Positions 39,282 through 49,739 are shown, counted from the stretch's first letter. The stretch is 64,000 nt of DNA from Trabulsiella odontotermitis (GCF_001297775.1 NZ_LIFX01000011.1:1-64000); one strand, 5' to 3'. Notes: generated from the letters alone by a model not told the origin. A program made the numbers and translations.

Positions 39282-40967
39282 TTATCCTAATGCCGGCCAG
39301 ATAATGATGATGAGCGTGCCCGCCAGCGTCAGCAGTACGTTGGCTATTGCGTAGGTGCCTGCATAGCCCAGCGCCGGGATGTTGCTGCGTGCCGTATCAC
39401 TGATGATTTCCATCGCCGGAGCACAGGTGCGGGCGCCCATCATCGCGCCGAACAACAGTGCGCGGTTCATTCGTAAAACGTATGCCCCGAACAGGAAGCA
39501 AATCACCACTGGCACCAGGCTGACGATCAATCCGGCGATCAGCATTTGCCCGCCGACCGCGCCGAGGCTGTGGGTCAGGCCGCTGCCCGCGCTCAGGCCC
39601 ACGCCTGCCATAAATACCATCAGACCGAACTCTTTCACCATGTTCAGCGCGCCCTGTGGAATATAGCCAAAGGTCGGATGGTTGGCTCGCAGGAAGCCAA
39701 GCATGATCCCGGCGAACAGCAGTCCGGCGGCATTGCCGACGCCAAAGCTAAAGGTGCTGAACTGGAAGGAGATCATGCCGATCATCAGGCCGATGATAAA
39801 GAAAGCGCAGAAGGCGAGCAGATCGGTGACCTGGCTGTGAATCGAGATAAACCCGATGCGATCGGCGATGGTTTTCACACGACGCGTGTCGCCGCTGACC
39901 TGTAAAACGTCGCCTTTGTTGAGCACCACGTTGTCGTCTATCGGCATTTCAATCTGGCTGCGGATCACGCGGTTGAGAAAGCAACCGTGGTCAGTCAGTT
40001 TTAATTGCGCCAGGCGGCGACCGACGGCGTTATGGTTTTTCACCACAATCTCTTCCGTCACGATGCGCATGTCCAGCAGGTCACGGTCGAACACTTCTTT
40101 GCCGTTACGGAAGCTCGGATCAAGGCGGGAATGGGCGTCCGGGTAACCCACCAGCGCGATTTCATCACCCAGTTGCAATACCGCGTCGCCGTCTGGCGTG
40201 GCGAGAATACCGTTGCGGCGAATGCGCTCAATGTAGCAACCCGTCTGGCGATAGATACCCAGCTCGCGCAGGTTTTTGCCATCAGCCCAGGCCACCAGCT
40301 CAGGGCCGACGCGATAGGCGCGAATGACCGGCAGGTACACTTTGCGGTTGATGTCGGTATCGAGACCGCGCTCGCGGGCGATTTGCTGCGCGCTGGTTTG
40401 CAGATCCTGGTGCTGCAGTTTCGGCAGATAACGCGCGCCAACAATCAGGCTCACCAGCCCAATCAGATAGGTCAGGGCGTAGCCGAGGCTCAGATGGTCA
40501 AGCGCCGAGTTGAGTTGCGTTCCGGTCATGCCGGAATGACGAAGCGTATCGCCCGCGCCGACCAGCACCGGCGTGGAGGTCATCGAACCGGCAAGCATAC
40601 CGGCCGTCAGGCCAATATCCCAGCCAAACAGTTTTCCGAGCGCTAACGCAATGATGAGCGCGCTACCGACCATGACCAGCGCCAGCATCAGATAATTCTT
40701 ACCGTCGCGAAAAAAAATAGAGAAAAAGTTAGGTCCGGCTTCCACGCCTACACAAAAAATAAACAGCATAAAGCCCAGATTTAATGCGTCAGTGTTAATG
40801 CTGAAATGCTGTTGACCTAATAAGAGGGAGACCACTAAAACGCCAATGGAATTACCAAGTTGGACCGGGCCCAGACGCAATTTTCCGAGACAAAGACCGA
40901 GCGCCAGTACCACAAATAATAACAGGATGTAATTCCCATTTAACAAATCTGCGACGTTTATATTCAC
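39282..40967 (-). CDS. ybjL: Putative transporter YbjL (AspT/YidE family, two RCK_C domains)
   Basis: 561 residues. Two blocks of about five helices each (1-190 and 385-561) flank a cytoplasmic part (about 200-380) that reads as two RCK_C ligand-binding domains. The family includes aspartate:alanine exchangers; the substrate of YbjL is unknown. Full length against E. coli. Confidence 0.93.
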   Translation of the reverse strand: MNINVADLLNGNYILLLFVVLALGLCLGKLRLGPVQLGNSIGVLVVSLLLGQQHFSINTDALNLGFMLFIFCVGVEAGPNFFSIFFRDGKNYLMLALVMVGSALIIALALGKLFGWDIGLTAGMLAGSMTSTPVLVGAGDTLRHSGMTGTQLNSALDHLSLGYALTYLIGLVSLIVGARYLPKLQHQDLQTSAQQIARERGLDTDINRKVYLPVIRAYRVGPELVAWADGKNLRELGIYRQTGCYIERIRRNGILATPDGDAVLQLGDEIALVGYPDAHSRLDPSFRNGKEVFDRDLLDMRIVTEEIVVKNHNAVGRRLAQLKLTDHGCFLNRVIRSQIEMPIDDNVVLNKGDVLQVSGDTRRVKTIADRIGFISIHSQVTDLLAFCAFFIIGLMIGMISFQFSTFSFGVGNAAGLLFAGIMLGFLRANHPTFGYIPQGALNMVKEFGLMVFMAGVGLSAGSGLTHSLGAVGGQMLIAGLIVSLVPVVICFLFGAYVLRMNRALLFGAMMGARTCAPAMEIISDTARSNIPALGYAGTYAIANVLLTLAGTLIIIIWPALG

Positions 40968-41244
40968 GGAAGCTAACTTCTTGTTTACTAGTAAGTTGTT
41001 GAAAGAAATGGTTATTTGGGCTAAGGTTTCCCTGGAATCTGAAAGGGAAAATGCGCTTTTCCTGAAGCGGTAATAACCATCAAATTAAGCCCGTTAGTTT
41101 AATCGTTCCGCGATGCTACGGCTAGTCACAATCGTTTTTATACGTGTAAGCGCTTATTGGCATGGAATGCCTGAATGCTTTATCTGACTGGGGGCCTTTC
41201 GGGGCAAATCATGAGTTTGATAGAGATGCTGTCAGGAGGATTCT

Positions 41245-41619
41245 TTGAAGTCTGTACATGGCTGGGTAGGCGTGGCCTGCTGTTTCTTACTTTTTATTGT
41301 GGTCTGCTTTTCAGTTTCTTTGCATATGAAAGGCGCGTTTTCTGCGTCCGGAAATTCTGAACTGGGTTTACTCTTTTTCCTCATCCCTGGGGCGCTGGCG
41401 AGTATTATTTCCGTCAGGGGAAGCGTTGTATTTCCGGTGCTGGGCGCGATTCTGGCAATGCCGTTATGTTTACTGCTGATGCGTTTGTATCTGGCGACGC
41501 AACGGTCTTTCTGGCAGGAACTGGCATGGTTATTCAGTGCGGTGTTCTGGTGCGCGCTGGGGGCGCTGTGCGGGCTGTTTATCTGTAGTCTGCTGGGAAA
41601 CAAACGCAGTGATCGTTGA
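41245..41619 (+). CDS. ybjM: Inner-membrane protein YbjM
   Basis: 124 residues, with about four helices, clearly similar to E. coli YbjM (SFWQELAWL and FWCALGALC are conserved). The start is TTG at 41245, six bases after AGGAGGA. Function unknown. Confidence 0.85.
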   Translation: MKSVHGWVGVACCFLLFIVVCFSVSLHMKGAFSASGNSELGLLFFLIPGALASIISVRGSVVFPVLGAILAMPLCLLLMRLYLATQRSFWQELAWLFSAVFWCALGALCGLFICSLLGNKRSDR

Positions 41620-41639
41620 CGCCCCCGGCGGGGCGTCAA
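41616..41639. terminator. Bidirectional terminator between ybjM and grxA
   Basis: TTGACGCCCC and GGGGCGTCAA form a perfect 10-bp stem spanning the ybjM stop, between convergent genes; the sequence after it is A-rich. Confidence 0.7.
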
Positions 41640-41646
41640 TAAAACG

Positions 41647-41910
41647 TTACGCGAACAGACCGAGATTCTCTTTCGCCCACGCTTCAAAATCCGTGCAACC
41701 ACCGATGTGCGTCTGATCGACAAAAATCTGCGGTACGGTTTCGACCGGTTTACCGACGGTTTTTTCCAGATCGGCTTTGGTGATCCCTTCCGCATGAATA
41801 TCAACATAACGGTAGTTGAAATCGTCACGCTCGGTGGTCAGTTTTTCAGCCAGTTCTTTTGCGCGAACACAGTAAGGGCAACCCGGACGACCAAAAATAA
41901 CAGCAAACAT
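41647..41910 (-). CDS. grxA: Glutaredoxin 1
   Basis: 87 residues. The redox centre is CPYC at residues 11-14. It reduces disulphides such as those of ribonucleotide reductase with glutathione as electron donor. In E. coli it is induced by OxyR; I could not fix a box here. Faces the nfsA operon across 163 bases. Confidence 0.96.
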   Translation of the reverse strand: MFAVIFGRPGCPYCVRAKELAEKLTTERDDFNYRYVDIHAEGITKADLEKTVGKPVETVPQIFVDQTHIGGCTDFEAWAKENLGLFA

Positions 41911-42022
41911 TGTTTCTCTCCTTAACCTAAAGCCTGACGGCGAATAGCGCTTATGATGACGCCAGCGGCGTGCGAGGGAAAGAAGGTTTTACCTGTCGTT
42001 TCGATTGCTTAGGGTTTGTATT

Positions 42023-42041
42023 GATAATGACTCTTGTTATT
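42023..42041. promoter_or_regulatory. Fur-box-like sequence upstream of ybjC-nfsA
   Basis: GATAATGACTCTTGTTATT matches the 19-bp Fur consensus at about 13 positions, 33-51 bp before ybjC. It could also be chance in an AT-rich leader. Confidence 0.35.
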
Positions 42042-42073
42042 CTCATCTGAAAAGAGTCTGCCGGAGAACGTCC

Positions 42074-42364
42074 ATGAAATCGCTCGGCGCGTTACCGAAA
42101 AGCGTCCTGATCCTCGAAGCGGCAGGGATGATATTACTCGCCCTGGCGTGGCTGTCGCTGAATCAGTACATCAGCCTGCCTGCGCCATTTGCCAGCCAGA
42201 TGGCGGCGGTGGTGATGATTTTCGCGGGTATTTTTTTGATGCTTCCGGCGGCTTTCGCACTGTTCTGGAAACTGGCGCAGGGTATTGCGCCACAACTGAT
42301 GCAGGGCGACAAAACCCCTTCTTCACATTCTGAAAGGAAAAAACGTGATGACGCCGACTATTGA
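42074..42364 (+). CDS. ybjC: YbjC family membrane protein
   Basis: 96 residues, with two membrane helices (about 10-30 and 42-65) and a polar tail. Similar to E. coli YbjC (LPKSVLILE, LMLPAA). I use the ATG at 42074; the longer frame has no support. It overlaps nfsA by 17 bases, so both are co-transcribed. Function unknown; co-induced with nfsA by SoxS in E. coli. Confidence 0.88.
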   Translation: MKSLGALPKSVLILEAAGMILLALAWLSLNQYISLPAPFASQMAAVVMIFAGIFLMLPAAFALFWKLAQGIAPQLMQGDKTPSSHSERKKRDDADY

Positions 42365-43070
42365 TCTGCTGCGCAACCACCGATCCATCCGCCATTTTAC
42401 GGATAAGCCCATCAGCGAGGCGCAACGCAACGCCATAATTGCCAGCGCGCAGGCGGCTTCCAGCTCCAGTTTTCTGCAGTGCAGTTCGATTATTCGTGTG
42501 ACCGACCCGGATTTACGCGCACAGTTCGTCACGCTCACCGGCGGCCAGCAACATGTGGCGCAGGCGGCGGAGTTTTGGGTATTTTGCGCCGATTTTAATC
42601 GCCTGTTGCAAATCTGCCCTGATGCCAGTCTGGGGAGGGCGGAACAGTTGCTGCTTGGCGCGGTGGATACCGCGATGATGGGGCAGAACGCGATGGCGGC
42701 GGCAGAGTCGTTAGGACTGGGCGGCGTTTTCATCGGTGGCATTCGAAACAACATTGAAGCGGTGGGCGAGGCGCTGAAAGTGCCAAAACATGTGCTGCCG
42801 CTGTTTGGTCTGTGCCTCGGCTGGCCCGCGGACGACCCCGGACTGAAACCGCGAATGCCTGCGGCGATGCTGGTGCATGAAAATGAATATCAGCCCGTCG
42901 ATGAACAGATTCTGGCGCAATATGACGAGGAAATGGCCCGCTACTATCTGACGCGCGACAGCAATGCACGCCGGGATACCTGGAGCGATCATATTCGCCG
43001 CACCGTCATTAAGGAAACGCGTCCGTTTATCCTTGATTACTTACATAAACAGGGTTGGGCGATACGCTAA
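42348..43070 (+). CDS. nfsA: NADPH-dependent nitroreductase NfsA
   Basis: 240 residues, flavin-containing, oxygen-insensitive nitroreductase I. FMN is held by residues in HRSIRHFTD and by SSSSFLQCSS; the LGLGGVFIGG loop is conserved. It reduces nitrofurans and quinones. The ATG at 42348 follows AAAGGA; a GTG one codon upstream is ignored. Confidence 0.96.
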   Translation: MTPTIDLLRNHRSIRHFTDKPISEAQRNAIIASAQAASSSSFLQCSSIIRVTDPDLRAQFVTLTGGQQHVAQAAEFWVFCADFNRLLQICPDASLGRAEQLLLGAVDTAMMGQNAMAAAESLGLGGVFIGGIRNNIEAVGEALKVPKHVLPLFGLCLGWPADDPGLKPRMPAAMLVHENEYQPVDEQILAQYDEEMARYYLTRDSNARRDTWSDHIRRTVIKETRPFILDYLHKQGWAIR

Positions 43071-43153
43071 AATCCCGTTCAGCCTGCGCCTGACTAAGTG
43101 TATGATACGCCCACTTTCCCCAGGTCTTTTTCAGATGTCAGAAGAGGTGCAGG

Positions 43154-44056
43154 ATGAAGATTGCCATATTGTCCCGGGACGGAACGCTCTGGTCCTGTAA
43201 ACGCCTGCGGGAGGCCGCCATGCAGCGCGGCCACCTGGTCGAGATCCTCGATCCGCTCTCCTGCTATATGAATATCAATCCGGCGGCGTCTTCTATTCAT
43301 TACAAAGGCCGCCAGCTACCTCATTTCGATGCGGTCATTCCGCGTATTGGTTCCGCCATTACCTATTACGGCACGGCGGCGCTACGCCAGTTTGAAATGC
43401 TCGGTAGCTATCCGCTGAATGAATCCGTGGCGATCATGCGTGCGCGCGACAAACTGCGTTCGTTGCAACTGCTGGCGCGTCAGGGAATTGACCTGCCGGT
43501 GACCGGCATCGCCCATTCCCCGGACGACACCAGCGATCTCATTGACATGGTTGGCGGCGCGCCGCTGGTGGTCAAACTGGTCGAAGGGACGCAGGGAATT
43601 GGCGTGGTGCTGGCGGAAACACGCCAGGCGGCAGAAAGCGTCATTGACGCGTTTCGCGGGCTTAACGCGCATATTCTGGTGCAGGAGTATATCCAGGAGG
43701 CGAAAGGGCGTGATATCCGCTGTCTGGTGGTGGGCAATGATGTGGTCGCCGCTATTGAACGCCGGGCAAAAGACGGTGATTTTCGCTCGAATCTGCATCG
43801 TGGTGGGGTGGCGACGATTGCCAACATTACGCCGCGCGAGCGGGAGATTGCCATCAAAGCCGCGCAGACACTCGGTCTGGATGTGGCGGGCGTCGATATT
43901 CTGCGCGCATCACGCGGACCGCTGGTGATGGAAGTCAATGCATCGCCGGGGCTGGAAGGCATTGAGAAAACCACCGGTATTGATATCGCCGGGCGTATGA
44001 TTCAATGGCTTGAACGCCACGCGCAGCCGGGATTTTGTCTGAAAACTGGCGGATAG
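43154..44056 (+). CDS. rimK: Ribosomal protein S6 modification enzyme RimK
   Basis: 300 residues, ATP-grasp ligase that adds glutamates to the C-terminus of ribosomal protein S6. The ATP-binding segments ([40 protein letters not shown]) are intact. Third gene of the ybjC-nfsA-rimK-ybjN cluster. Confidence 0.96.
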   Translation: MKIAILSRDGTLWSCKRLREAAMQRGHLVEILDPLSCYMNINPAASSIHYKGRQLPHFDAVIPRIGSAITYYGTAALRQFEMLGSYPLNESVAIMRARDKLRSLQLLARQGIDLPVTGIAHSPDDTSDLIDMVGGAPLVVKLVEGTQGIGVVLAETRQAAESVIDAFRGLNAHILVQEYIQEAKGRDIRCLVVGNDVVAAIERRAKDGDFRSNLHRGGVATIANITPREREIAIKAAQTLGLDVAGVDILRASRGPLVMEVNASPGLEGIEKTTGIDIAGRMIQWLERHAQPGFCLKTGG

Positions 44057-44142
44057 TGTCATTTTCGACGGCTTTCATAGTATATGTCAGACTTTATGCG
44101 TAATATGTGCCCCGTTATTTCTCAGCTAAAGGTCTCAGGCAT

Positions 44143-44622
44143 ATGGCTTCACTCGTCGTTCCGGGTCTTGACACGTTACGTCAGTGGCTCGATGAACTCG
44201 GCATAAACTTTTTCGAATGCGATACCTGTCAGGCGTTGCACCTGCCGCATATGCAAAATTTTGACGGCATTTTCGATGCCAAAATCGATCTTCTCGATGA
44301 TGTCATTCTCTTTTCCGCGCTTGCCGAAGTGAAGCCTTCCGCACTGCTGACACTCTCCGCCGATCTTTCTTCCATCAATGCCAGTTCGCTGACCATCAAA
44401 GCGTTCCTGGATATTCAGGATGATAATCTGCCGAAACTGGTGGTTTGCCAGTCTTTATCCGCCGGTGCCGGGGTGTCGCTTGAGCAATTCGCCTGGTTTG
44501 TCCGTCAGAGCGAAGAGCAGATTTCGATGGTGATCCTTGAGGCTTCAGCGCATCAGTTGCTCTACAAACCGGAAGAAGAAGATCTGCCAAAAGAAGAGAT
44601 CCAGTACCATTTTCTTCACTGA
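44143..44622 (+). CDS. ybjN: YbjN family protein
   Basis: 159 residues, type III secretion chaperone-like fold known for this family; very similar to E. coli YbjN up to the last 20 residues. It affects motility and stress responses in E. coli by an unknown route. I use the ATG at 44143 (MASLVVPG). Confidence 0.9.
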   Translation: MASLVVPGLDTLRQWLDELGINFFECDTCQALHLPHMQNFDGIFDAKIDLLDDVILFSALAEVKPSALLTLSADLSSINASSLTIKAFLDIQDDNLPKLVVCQSLSAGAGVSLEQFAWFVRQSEEQISMVILEASAHQLLYKPEEEDLPKEEIQYHFLH

Positions 44623-45005
44623 TCCCCCCTCAGATAAGCGCAGTCGCTGCCAGCGCGGCTGCCTGTTTTGTTTGATTATTCTGCGTTTAACCTTTCATTA
44701 AAGAATTATTCACCACCATTCCGCCGCGTTAGCTCTATCGAATAGAGTGATCTTGCATAAAAAAATTGATAAAAGGCGTTTTTTAATCTGAGCTATAGCC
44801 TGCAACCCTGGCTACAGTTATTCTTGCGATGCCCCGGTGTTATCCCATTAATAATGGTGGGATTACGCCGAAAGCGAGCTGTAACCGCAGGGGAGCGCCG
44901 TCTCTCCTTTTCTGTACACAATGACAAAATATGCATGGTTTTTGCATGCTTCCAGGCTCAAATATTTTGGTTCATTTATTAACAATCGTTGAGAAGGAAA
45001 GAGAT
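44623..45005. other. 383-bp intergenic region, ybjN terminator and potF leader
   Basis: At 44639-44673 a hairpin (GCAGTCGC/GCGCGGCTGC with G-U pairs) followed by GTTTTGTTT may end ybjN. At 44842-44863 ATCCCA...TGGGAT forms another stem in the potF leader. No gene is seen. A TTGCAT/CATAAA-type promoter could not be assigned with confidence. Confidence 0.4.
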
Positions 45006-46118
45006 ATGACCGCTTTTAGTAAGAAATGGTTAACCGGTCTGGTGACGGGTGCACTGATGGCCGTGTCTGCTGGTTCGCTCGCGGCTGAACAGAAAACCCT
45101 GCATGTCTACAACTGGTCTGACTATATCGCGCCGGATACGGTGGCGAATTTCGAAAAAGAAACCGGAATTAAAGTTGTTTACGACGTATTTGATTCCAAC
45201 GAAGTACTGGAAGGCAAACTGATGGCGGGCAGTACCGGGTTTGACCTGGTCGTTCCGTCTGCCAGCTTCCTTGAACGCCAGCTTGCGGCGGGTGTATTCC
45301 AGCCGCTCGACAAGAGTAAACTGCCAAACTGGAAAAACCTCGATCCGGAACTGCTGAAGCTTATCGCGCGTCACGATCCGGATAACAAATACGCGATGCC
45401 GTATATGTGGGCGACCACCGGTATTGGCTATAACGTCGATAAAGTCAAAGCCGCGCTGGGCGCGGATGCCCCGCTGAACAGCTGGGATCTGGTCCTGAAA
45501 CCGGAAAACCTGGAAAAACTGAAAAGCTGCGGCGTTTCCTTCCTCGATGCGCCAGAAGAGGTGTTTGCCACTGTGCTGAACTACCTTGGCAAAGATCCGA
45601 ACAGCACCAAAGCGGATGACTACACCGGCCCGGCGACGGAACTGCTGCTGAAGCTGCGTCCGAATATTCGCTACTTCCACTCTTCGCAATACATCAACGA
45701 CCTGGCCAACGGCGATATCTGCGTGGCTATCGGCTGGGCGGGCGACGTATGGCAGGCGGCGAACCGTGCAAAAGAAGCGAAAAACGGTGTGAATATTTCT
45801 TATTCCATCCCGAAAGAAGGGGCGCTGGCATTCTTTGACGTGTTCGCGATGCCAGCGGATGCGAAAAACAAAGACGAAGCTTACCAGTTCCTGAACTACC
45901 TGCTGCGTCCGGACGTGATCGCGCATATCTCTGACCATGTTTACTACGCCAACGTCAATAAAGAGGCGACGGCGCTGGTGAGCGAAGAGGTTCGTAACAA
46001 CCCTGGCATTTACCCGCCAGCGGATGTACAGGCCAAACTGTTCACCCTGAAAGTCCAGGATCCGAAGATTGACCGCGTACGTACCCGTGCATGGACGAAA
46101 GTCAAAAGCGGGAAGTAA
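45006..46118 (+). CDS. potF: Putrescine-binding periplasmic protein PotF
   Basis: 370 residues. A signal peptide ends at AGSLAA; the mature protein starts EQKTLHVYNWSDY, the spermidine/putrescine-binding signature, and contains aromatic residues that cage the diamine. It feeds PotGHI. I use the ATG at 45006, after AAGGAAAG. First gene of potFGHI. Confidence 0.96.
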   Translation: MTAFSKKWLTGLVTGALMAVSAGSLAAEQKTLHVYNWSDYIAPDTVANFEKETGIKVVYDVFDSNEVLEGKLMAGSTGFDLVVPSASFLERQLAAGVFQPLDKSKLPNWKNLDPELLKLIARHDPDNKYAMPYMWATTGIGYNVDKVKAALGADAPLNSWDLVLKPENLEKLKSCGVSFLDAPEEVFATVLNYLGKDPNSTKADDYTGPATELLLKLRPNIRYFHSSQYINDLANGDICVAIGWAGDVWQAANRAKEAKNGVNISYSIPKEGALAFFDVFAMPADAKNKDEAYQFLNYLLRPDVIAHISDHVYYANVNKEATALVSEEVRNNPGIYPPADVQAKLFTLKVQDPKIDRVRTRAWTKVKSGK

Positions 46119-46143
46119 TTAGCGCGTTTCGACAGTTTTACCC

Positions 46144-46195
46144 GCCGGGCAGGCTCCATTGCCCGGCAGCAGGCGCACCACAACGGTGCGCCTGC
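46144..46195. repeat. Two palindromes between potF and potG
   Basis: GCCGGGCA/TGCCCGGC (46144-46167) and GCAGGCGCACC/GGTGCGCCTGC (46169-46195, a perfect 11-bp stem) stand in the 142-bp gap. The first is REP-like. Such stems usually give more of the first-gene message (the binding protein) than of the following genes. Confidence 0.65.
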
Positions 46196-46260
46196 ACTAC
46201 AAAGACTTTGTATGGCACCGGTCCATACTGATGCTTGTTTTTTTGCCGGAGAGCACCCGA

Positions 46261-47394
46261 TTGAACGACGCGACCCCCCGCCCACAGGCGAAAACCCGCA
46301 AAGCGCTGACCCCGCTGCTGGAAATCCGCAACCTGACGAAATCCTTCGACGGACAACATGCCGTTGATGACGTCAGCCTGACCATCTATAAAGGCGAAAT
46401 TTTTGCCCTGCTCGGCCCCTCCGGCTGCGGGAAATCCACGCTGCTGCGTATGCTGGCCGGGTTTGAACATCCTACTGCCGGGCAGATTGTGCTCGACGGT
46501 GTCGATCTCTCCAGCGTGCCGCCTTACCAGCGACCGATCAACATGATGTTTCAGTCCTACGCGCTGTTTCCGCACATGACGGTGGAGCAAAACATCGCGT
46601 TTGGCCTGAAGCAGGACAAACTGCCGAAAGCGGAAATCACCAGTCGGGTGCAGGAGATGCTCACGCTGGTGCATATGCAGGAGTTTGCCAGACGCAAACC
46701 GCACCAGCTTTCTGGCGGGCAACGTCAGCGCGTGGCGCTGGCGCGCAGCCTGGCGAAACGGCCAAAACTGCTGCTGCTCGACGAACCGATGGGCGCACTG
46801 GATAAAAAACTGCGTGACCGGATGCAACTCGAAGTGGTGGATATTCTTGAGCGCGTTGGTGTGACCTGCGTCATGGTGACTCACGACCAGGAAGAGGCGA
46901 TGACCATGGCCGGGCGTATCGCCATCATGAACCGTGGCAAGTTTGTGCAGATTGGTGAGCCGGAAGAGATTTATGAGCATCCGACCACCCGCTACAGCGC
47001 AGAGTTTATTGGCTCGGTGAATGTCTTTGAAGGGCTGCTGAAAGATCGCCAGGACGATGGTCTGGTGATTGACTCGCCGGGGCTGGTACATCCGCTGAAG
47101 GTCGACCCGGATGCTTCCGTGGTCGACAACGTACCGGTGTACGTCGCGTTGCGCCCGGAAAAAATCATGCTCTGCGAAGAGCCGCCCGCGGACGGCTACA
47201 ACTTTGCCGTCGGCGAAGTGGTGCACATCGCCTATCTCGGCGATCTCTCCATTTATCACGTGCGCCTCAAAAGTGGTCAGATGCTCAGCGCCCAGCTGCA
47301 GAATGCCCATCGCTACCGTAAAGGTCTGCCGACATGGGGCGATGAAGTGCGGCTGTGCTGGGATGCCGACAGCTGTGTGGTCCTGACGGTGTAA
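46261..47394 (+). CDS. potG: Putrescine ABC importer ATPase PotG
   Basis: 377 residues. Walker A GPSGCGKS, signature LSGGQRQR, Walker B LLLLDEPM, and a C-terminal TOBE-type domain (about 290-377). The start is TTG at 46261, with GGAGAG nearby, which matches the E. coli N-terminus; the upstream frame crosses the palindromes and is not coding. Confidence 0.95.
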   Translation: MNDATPRPQAKTRKALTPLLEIRNLTKSFDGQHAVDDVSLTIYKGEIFALLGPSGCGKSTLLRMLAGFEHPTAGQIVLDGVDLSSVPPYQRPINMMFQSYALFPHMTVEQNIAFGLKQDKLPKAEITSRVQEMLTLVHMQEFARRKPHQLSGGQRQRVALARSLAKRPKLLLLDEPMGALDKKLRDRMQLEVVDILERVGVTCVMVTHDQEEAMTMAGRIAIMNRGKFVQIGEPEEIYEHPTTRYSAEFIGSVNVFEGLLKDRQDDGLVIDSPGLVHPLKVDPDASVVDNVPVYVALRPEKIMLCEEPPADGYNFAVGEVVHIAYLGDLSIYHVRLKSGQMLSAQLQNAHRYRKGLPTWGDEVRLCWDADSCVVLTV

Positions 47395-47403
47395 GGAGGG
47401 GCG

Positions 47404-48357
47404 ATGAGTACATTAGAACCACCCGTTAGCGCCGTAAAACCGACGGGCTTTGCACCGTGGCTGGCGCGTATGCAGATGCGGCATGGCCGCAAACTGGTGA
47501 TTGCGCTGCCGTACATCTGGCTTATTCTACTGTTTTTACTGCCATTCCTGATCGTGTTCAAAATCAGCCTCGCCGAGATGGCGCGGGCGATTCCGCCGTA
47601 CACCGATCTTATTGAGTGGGCGGACGATCAGCTCTCGCTGACGCTGAATATCGGCAACTTCCTGCAACTGACCGATGACCCGCTCTATTTTGAAGCGTAC
47701 CTGCAGTCGTTGCAGGTGGCGGCGATCTCTACGTTCTGCTGCCTGCTGCTGGGTTATCCGCTGGCCTGGGCGGTAGCGCACAGCAGACCATCCACGCGCA
47801 ATATCCTGCTGCTACTGGTGATTTTACCGTCGTGGACCTCATTTTTGATCCGCGTGTATGCCTGGATGGGGATCCTGAAAAACAACGGTGTGCTGAATAA
47901 TTTCCTGATGTGGGCAGGCATTATCGACCAGCCGTTGACGATCCTGCACACCAACCTCGCGGTGTATATCGGGATTGTCTATGCCTATCTACCGTTTATG
48001 GTGCTGCCGATTTACACCGCGCTGACCCGTATCGACTACTCACTGGTGGAAGCGTCGCTCGATCTCGGCGCGCGGCCGCTGAAAACCTTCTTCAGCGTGA
48101 TTGTGCCGCTAACGAAGGGCGGCATCATTGCCGGTTCGATGCTGGTGTTCATTCCGGCGGTCGGGGAATTCGTGATCCCGGAACTGCTCGGGGGGCCGGA
48201 CAGCATCATGATTGGTCGCGTGCTGTGGCAGGAATTCTTCAATAACCGTGACTGGCCGGTAGCGTCCGCAGTGGCGATTATCATGTTGCTGCTGCTGATT
48301 GTGCCGATCATGTGGTTCCACAAACATCAGCAAAAACAGATGGGAGAACACGGATGA
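47404..48357 (+). CDS. potH: Putrescine ABC importer permease PotH
   Basis: 317 residues and about six helices. The EAA loop reads VEASLDLGARPLKTF. It pairs with PotI to form the putrescine channel. It overlaps potI by four bases (ATGA). Confidence 0.95.
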   Translation: MSTLEPPVSAVKPTGFAPWLARMQMRHGRKLVIALPYIWLILLFLLPFLIVFKISLAEMARAIPPYTDLIEWADDQLSLTLNIGNFLQLTDDPLYFEAYLQSLQVAAISTFCCLLLGYPLAWAVAHSRPSTRNILLLLVILPSWTSFLIRVYAWMGILKNNGVLNNFLMWAGIIDQPLTILHTNLAVYIGIVYAYLPFMVLPIYTALTRIDYSLVEASLDLGARPLKTFFSVIVPLTKGGIIAGSMLVFIPAVGEFVIPELLGGPDSIMIGRVLWQEFFNNRDWPVASAVAIIMLLLLIVPIMWFHKHQQKQMGEHG

Positions 48358-49199
48358 ACAATCTGCCAGTAGTGCGCTCCCCGTGGCGTATTTTTATTCT
48401 GGTGCTCGGGTTTACTTTTCTGTATGCGCCGATGCTGATGCTGGTGATCTACTCCTTCAACAGTTCAAAACTGGTGACGGTGTGGGCGGGCTGGTCCACG
48501 CGCTGGTACAGCGAGCTGTTTCATGACGACGCCATGATGAGCGCGGTGGGGCTGAGCCTGACTATTGCCGCGCTGGCGGCGACCATGGCGGCGATCCTCG
48601 GCACCATTGCCGCCGTGGTTATGGTGCGCTTCGGGCGTTTTCGCGGCTCCAACGGCTTTGCTTTTATGATCACCGCGCCGCTGGTCATGCCGGACGTGAT
48701 CACCGGTCTGTCGTTGTTGCTGCTGTTCGTCGCCCTCGGGCACGCCATCGGCTGGCCGTCAGAGCGCGGTATGCTGACCATCTGGCTGGCGCACGTCACG
48801 TTCTGTACGGCGTATGTCGCGGTGGTGATCTCCTCGCGCCTGCGTGAACTGGATCGCTCCATTGAAGAGGCGGCGATGGATCTTGGCGCCACGCCGCTGA
48901 AAGTCTTTTTCATCATTACGCTGCCGATGATTATGCCCGCAGTGATTTCCGGCTGGCTGCTGGCGTTTACGCTGTCGCTCGACGATCTGGTGATTGCGAG
49001 TTTCGTTTCTGGTCCGGGCGCCACCACATTGCCGATGCTGGTGTTCTCCAGCGTGCGCATGGGGGTTAACCCGGAGATTAACGCCCTGGCGACGCTGATC
49101 CTCGGTGTGGTGGGGATTGTGGGTTTAATCGCCTGGTATTTAATGGCTCGCGCAGAAAAGCAGCGGGTGCGCGATATCCAGCGTGCAAGACGTGGCTGA
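48354..49199 (+). CDS. potI: Putrescine ABC importer permease PotI
   Basis: 281 residues and about six helices with the EAA loop IEEAAMDLGATPLKVF. I use the ATG at 48354 (MNNLPVV), overlapping the potH stop. Last gene of potFGHI. Confidence 0.95.
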   Translation: MNNLPVVRSPWRIFILVLGFTFLYAPMLMLVIYSFNSSKLVTVWAGWSTRWYSELFHDDAMMSAVGLSLTIAALAATMAAILGTIAAVVMVRFGRFRGSNGFAFMITAPLVMPDVITGLSLLLLFVALGHAIGWPSERGMLTIWLAHVTFCTAYVAVVISSRLRELDRSIEEAAMDLGATPLKVFFIITLPMIMPAVISGWLLAFTLSLDDLVIASFVSGPGATTLPMLVFSSVRMGVNPEINALATLILGVVGIVGLIAWYLMARAEKQRVRDIQRARRG

Positions 49200-49224
49200 A
49201 GGATTTACTATTTCCTCCGCGAAA

Positions 49225-49252
49225 GTGCCGCGCCTGTCGCGGCACAGTTTTC
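49225..49252 (+). terminator. Terminator after potFGHI
   Basis: GTGCCGCG, loop CCTGT and CGCGGCAC form a perfect 8-bp stem followed by AGTTTTC. The T run is short, so some read-through into ybjO is likely. Confidence 0.6.
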
Positions 49253-49265
49253 AGGGAAGTAAGCT

Positions 49266-49739
49266 GTGGGATTTTTTACCAAAACACGTCAGTCGCATGC
49301 CCGCATGAACGTCCCTGCCATTGTGCAGGTGGCGGCGCTCGCCATTATCCTGATCCGGGCGCTGGATTTACTGATGATCTTTAACCTGCTCGGTGTGCGC
49401 GGCATCATGGATTTTATCCACCGCAGCGTGCAGACGTGGAGCCTGACGCTGGTTTTCCTCAGTAGCCTGGTGCTGGTATTTATCGAAATTTACTGCGCTT
49501 TCTCGCTGGTGAAAGGGCGCAACTGGGCGCGCTGGGTATATCTGCTGACGCAAGTTATCGCCACCGGTTATCTCTGGGCGTCGTCGCTCGGTTACGGTTA
49601 TCCGGAACTTTTCAGTATCGCCGGTGGCTCAAAACGGGAAATTTTACGCTCGCTGATGATGCAAAAACTTCCTGATATTCTGGTGCTGTTTCTGCTTTTT
49701 ATCCCCTCCGCCAGCCGTCGGTTTTTCCGCTTACAATAA
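49266..49739 (+). CDS. ybjO: Inner-membrane protein YbjO
   Basis: 157 residues, about four helices, similar to E. coli YbjO (RSVQTWSLTLVFLSSLVLV conserved). The start is GTG at 49266 with GGGAAGT upstream. Function unknown; it lies between the potFGHI operon and rlmC as in E. coli. Confidence 0.88.
   Translation: MGFFTKTRQSHARMNVPAIVQVAALAIILIRALDLLMIFNLLGVRGIMDFIHRSVQTWSLTLVFLSSLVLVFIEIYCAFSLVKGRNWARWVYLLTQVIATGYLWASSLGYGYPELFSIAGGSKREILRSLMMQKLPDILVLFLLFIPSASRRFFRLQ

Noticed and set aside
41007-41092. ATGGTTATT and AATAACCAT arms upstream of ybjL as an operator
   Set aside because: The arms are about 60 bases apart and not phased with any promoter I could place; chance is likely in this AT-rich gap.
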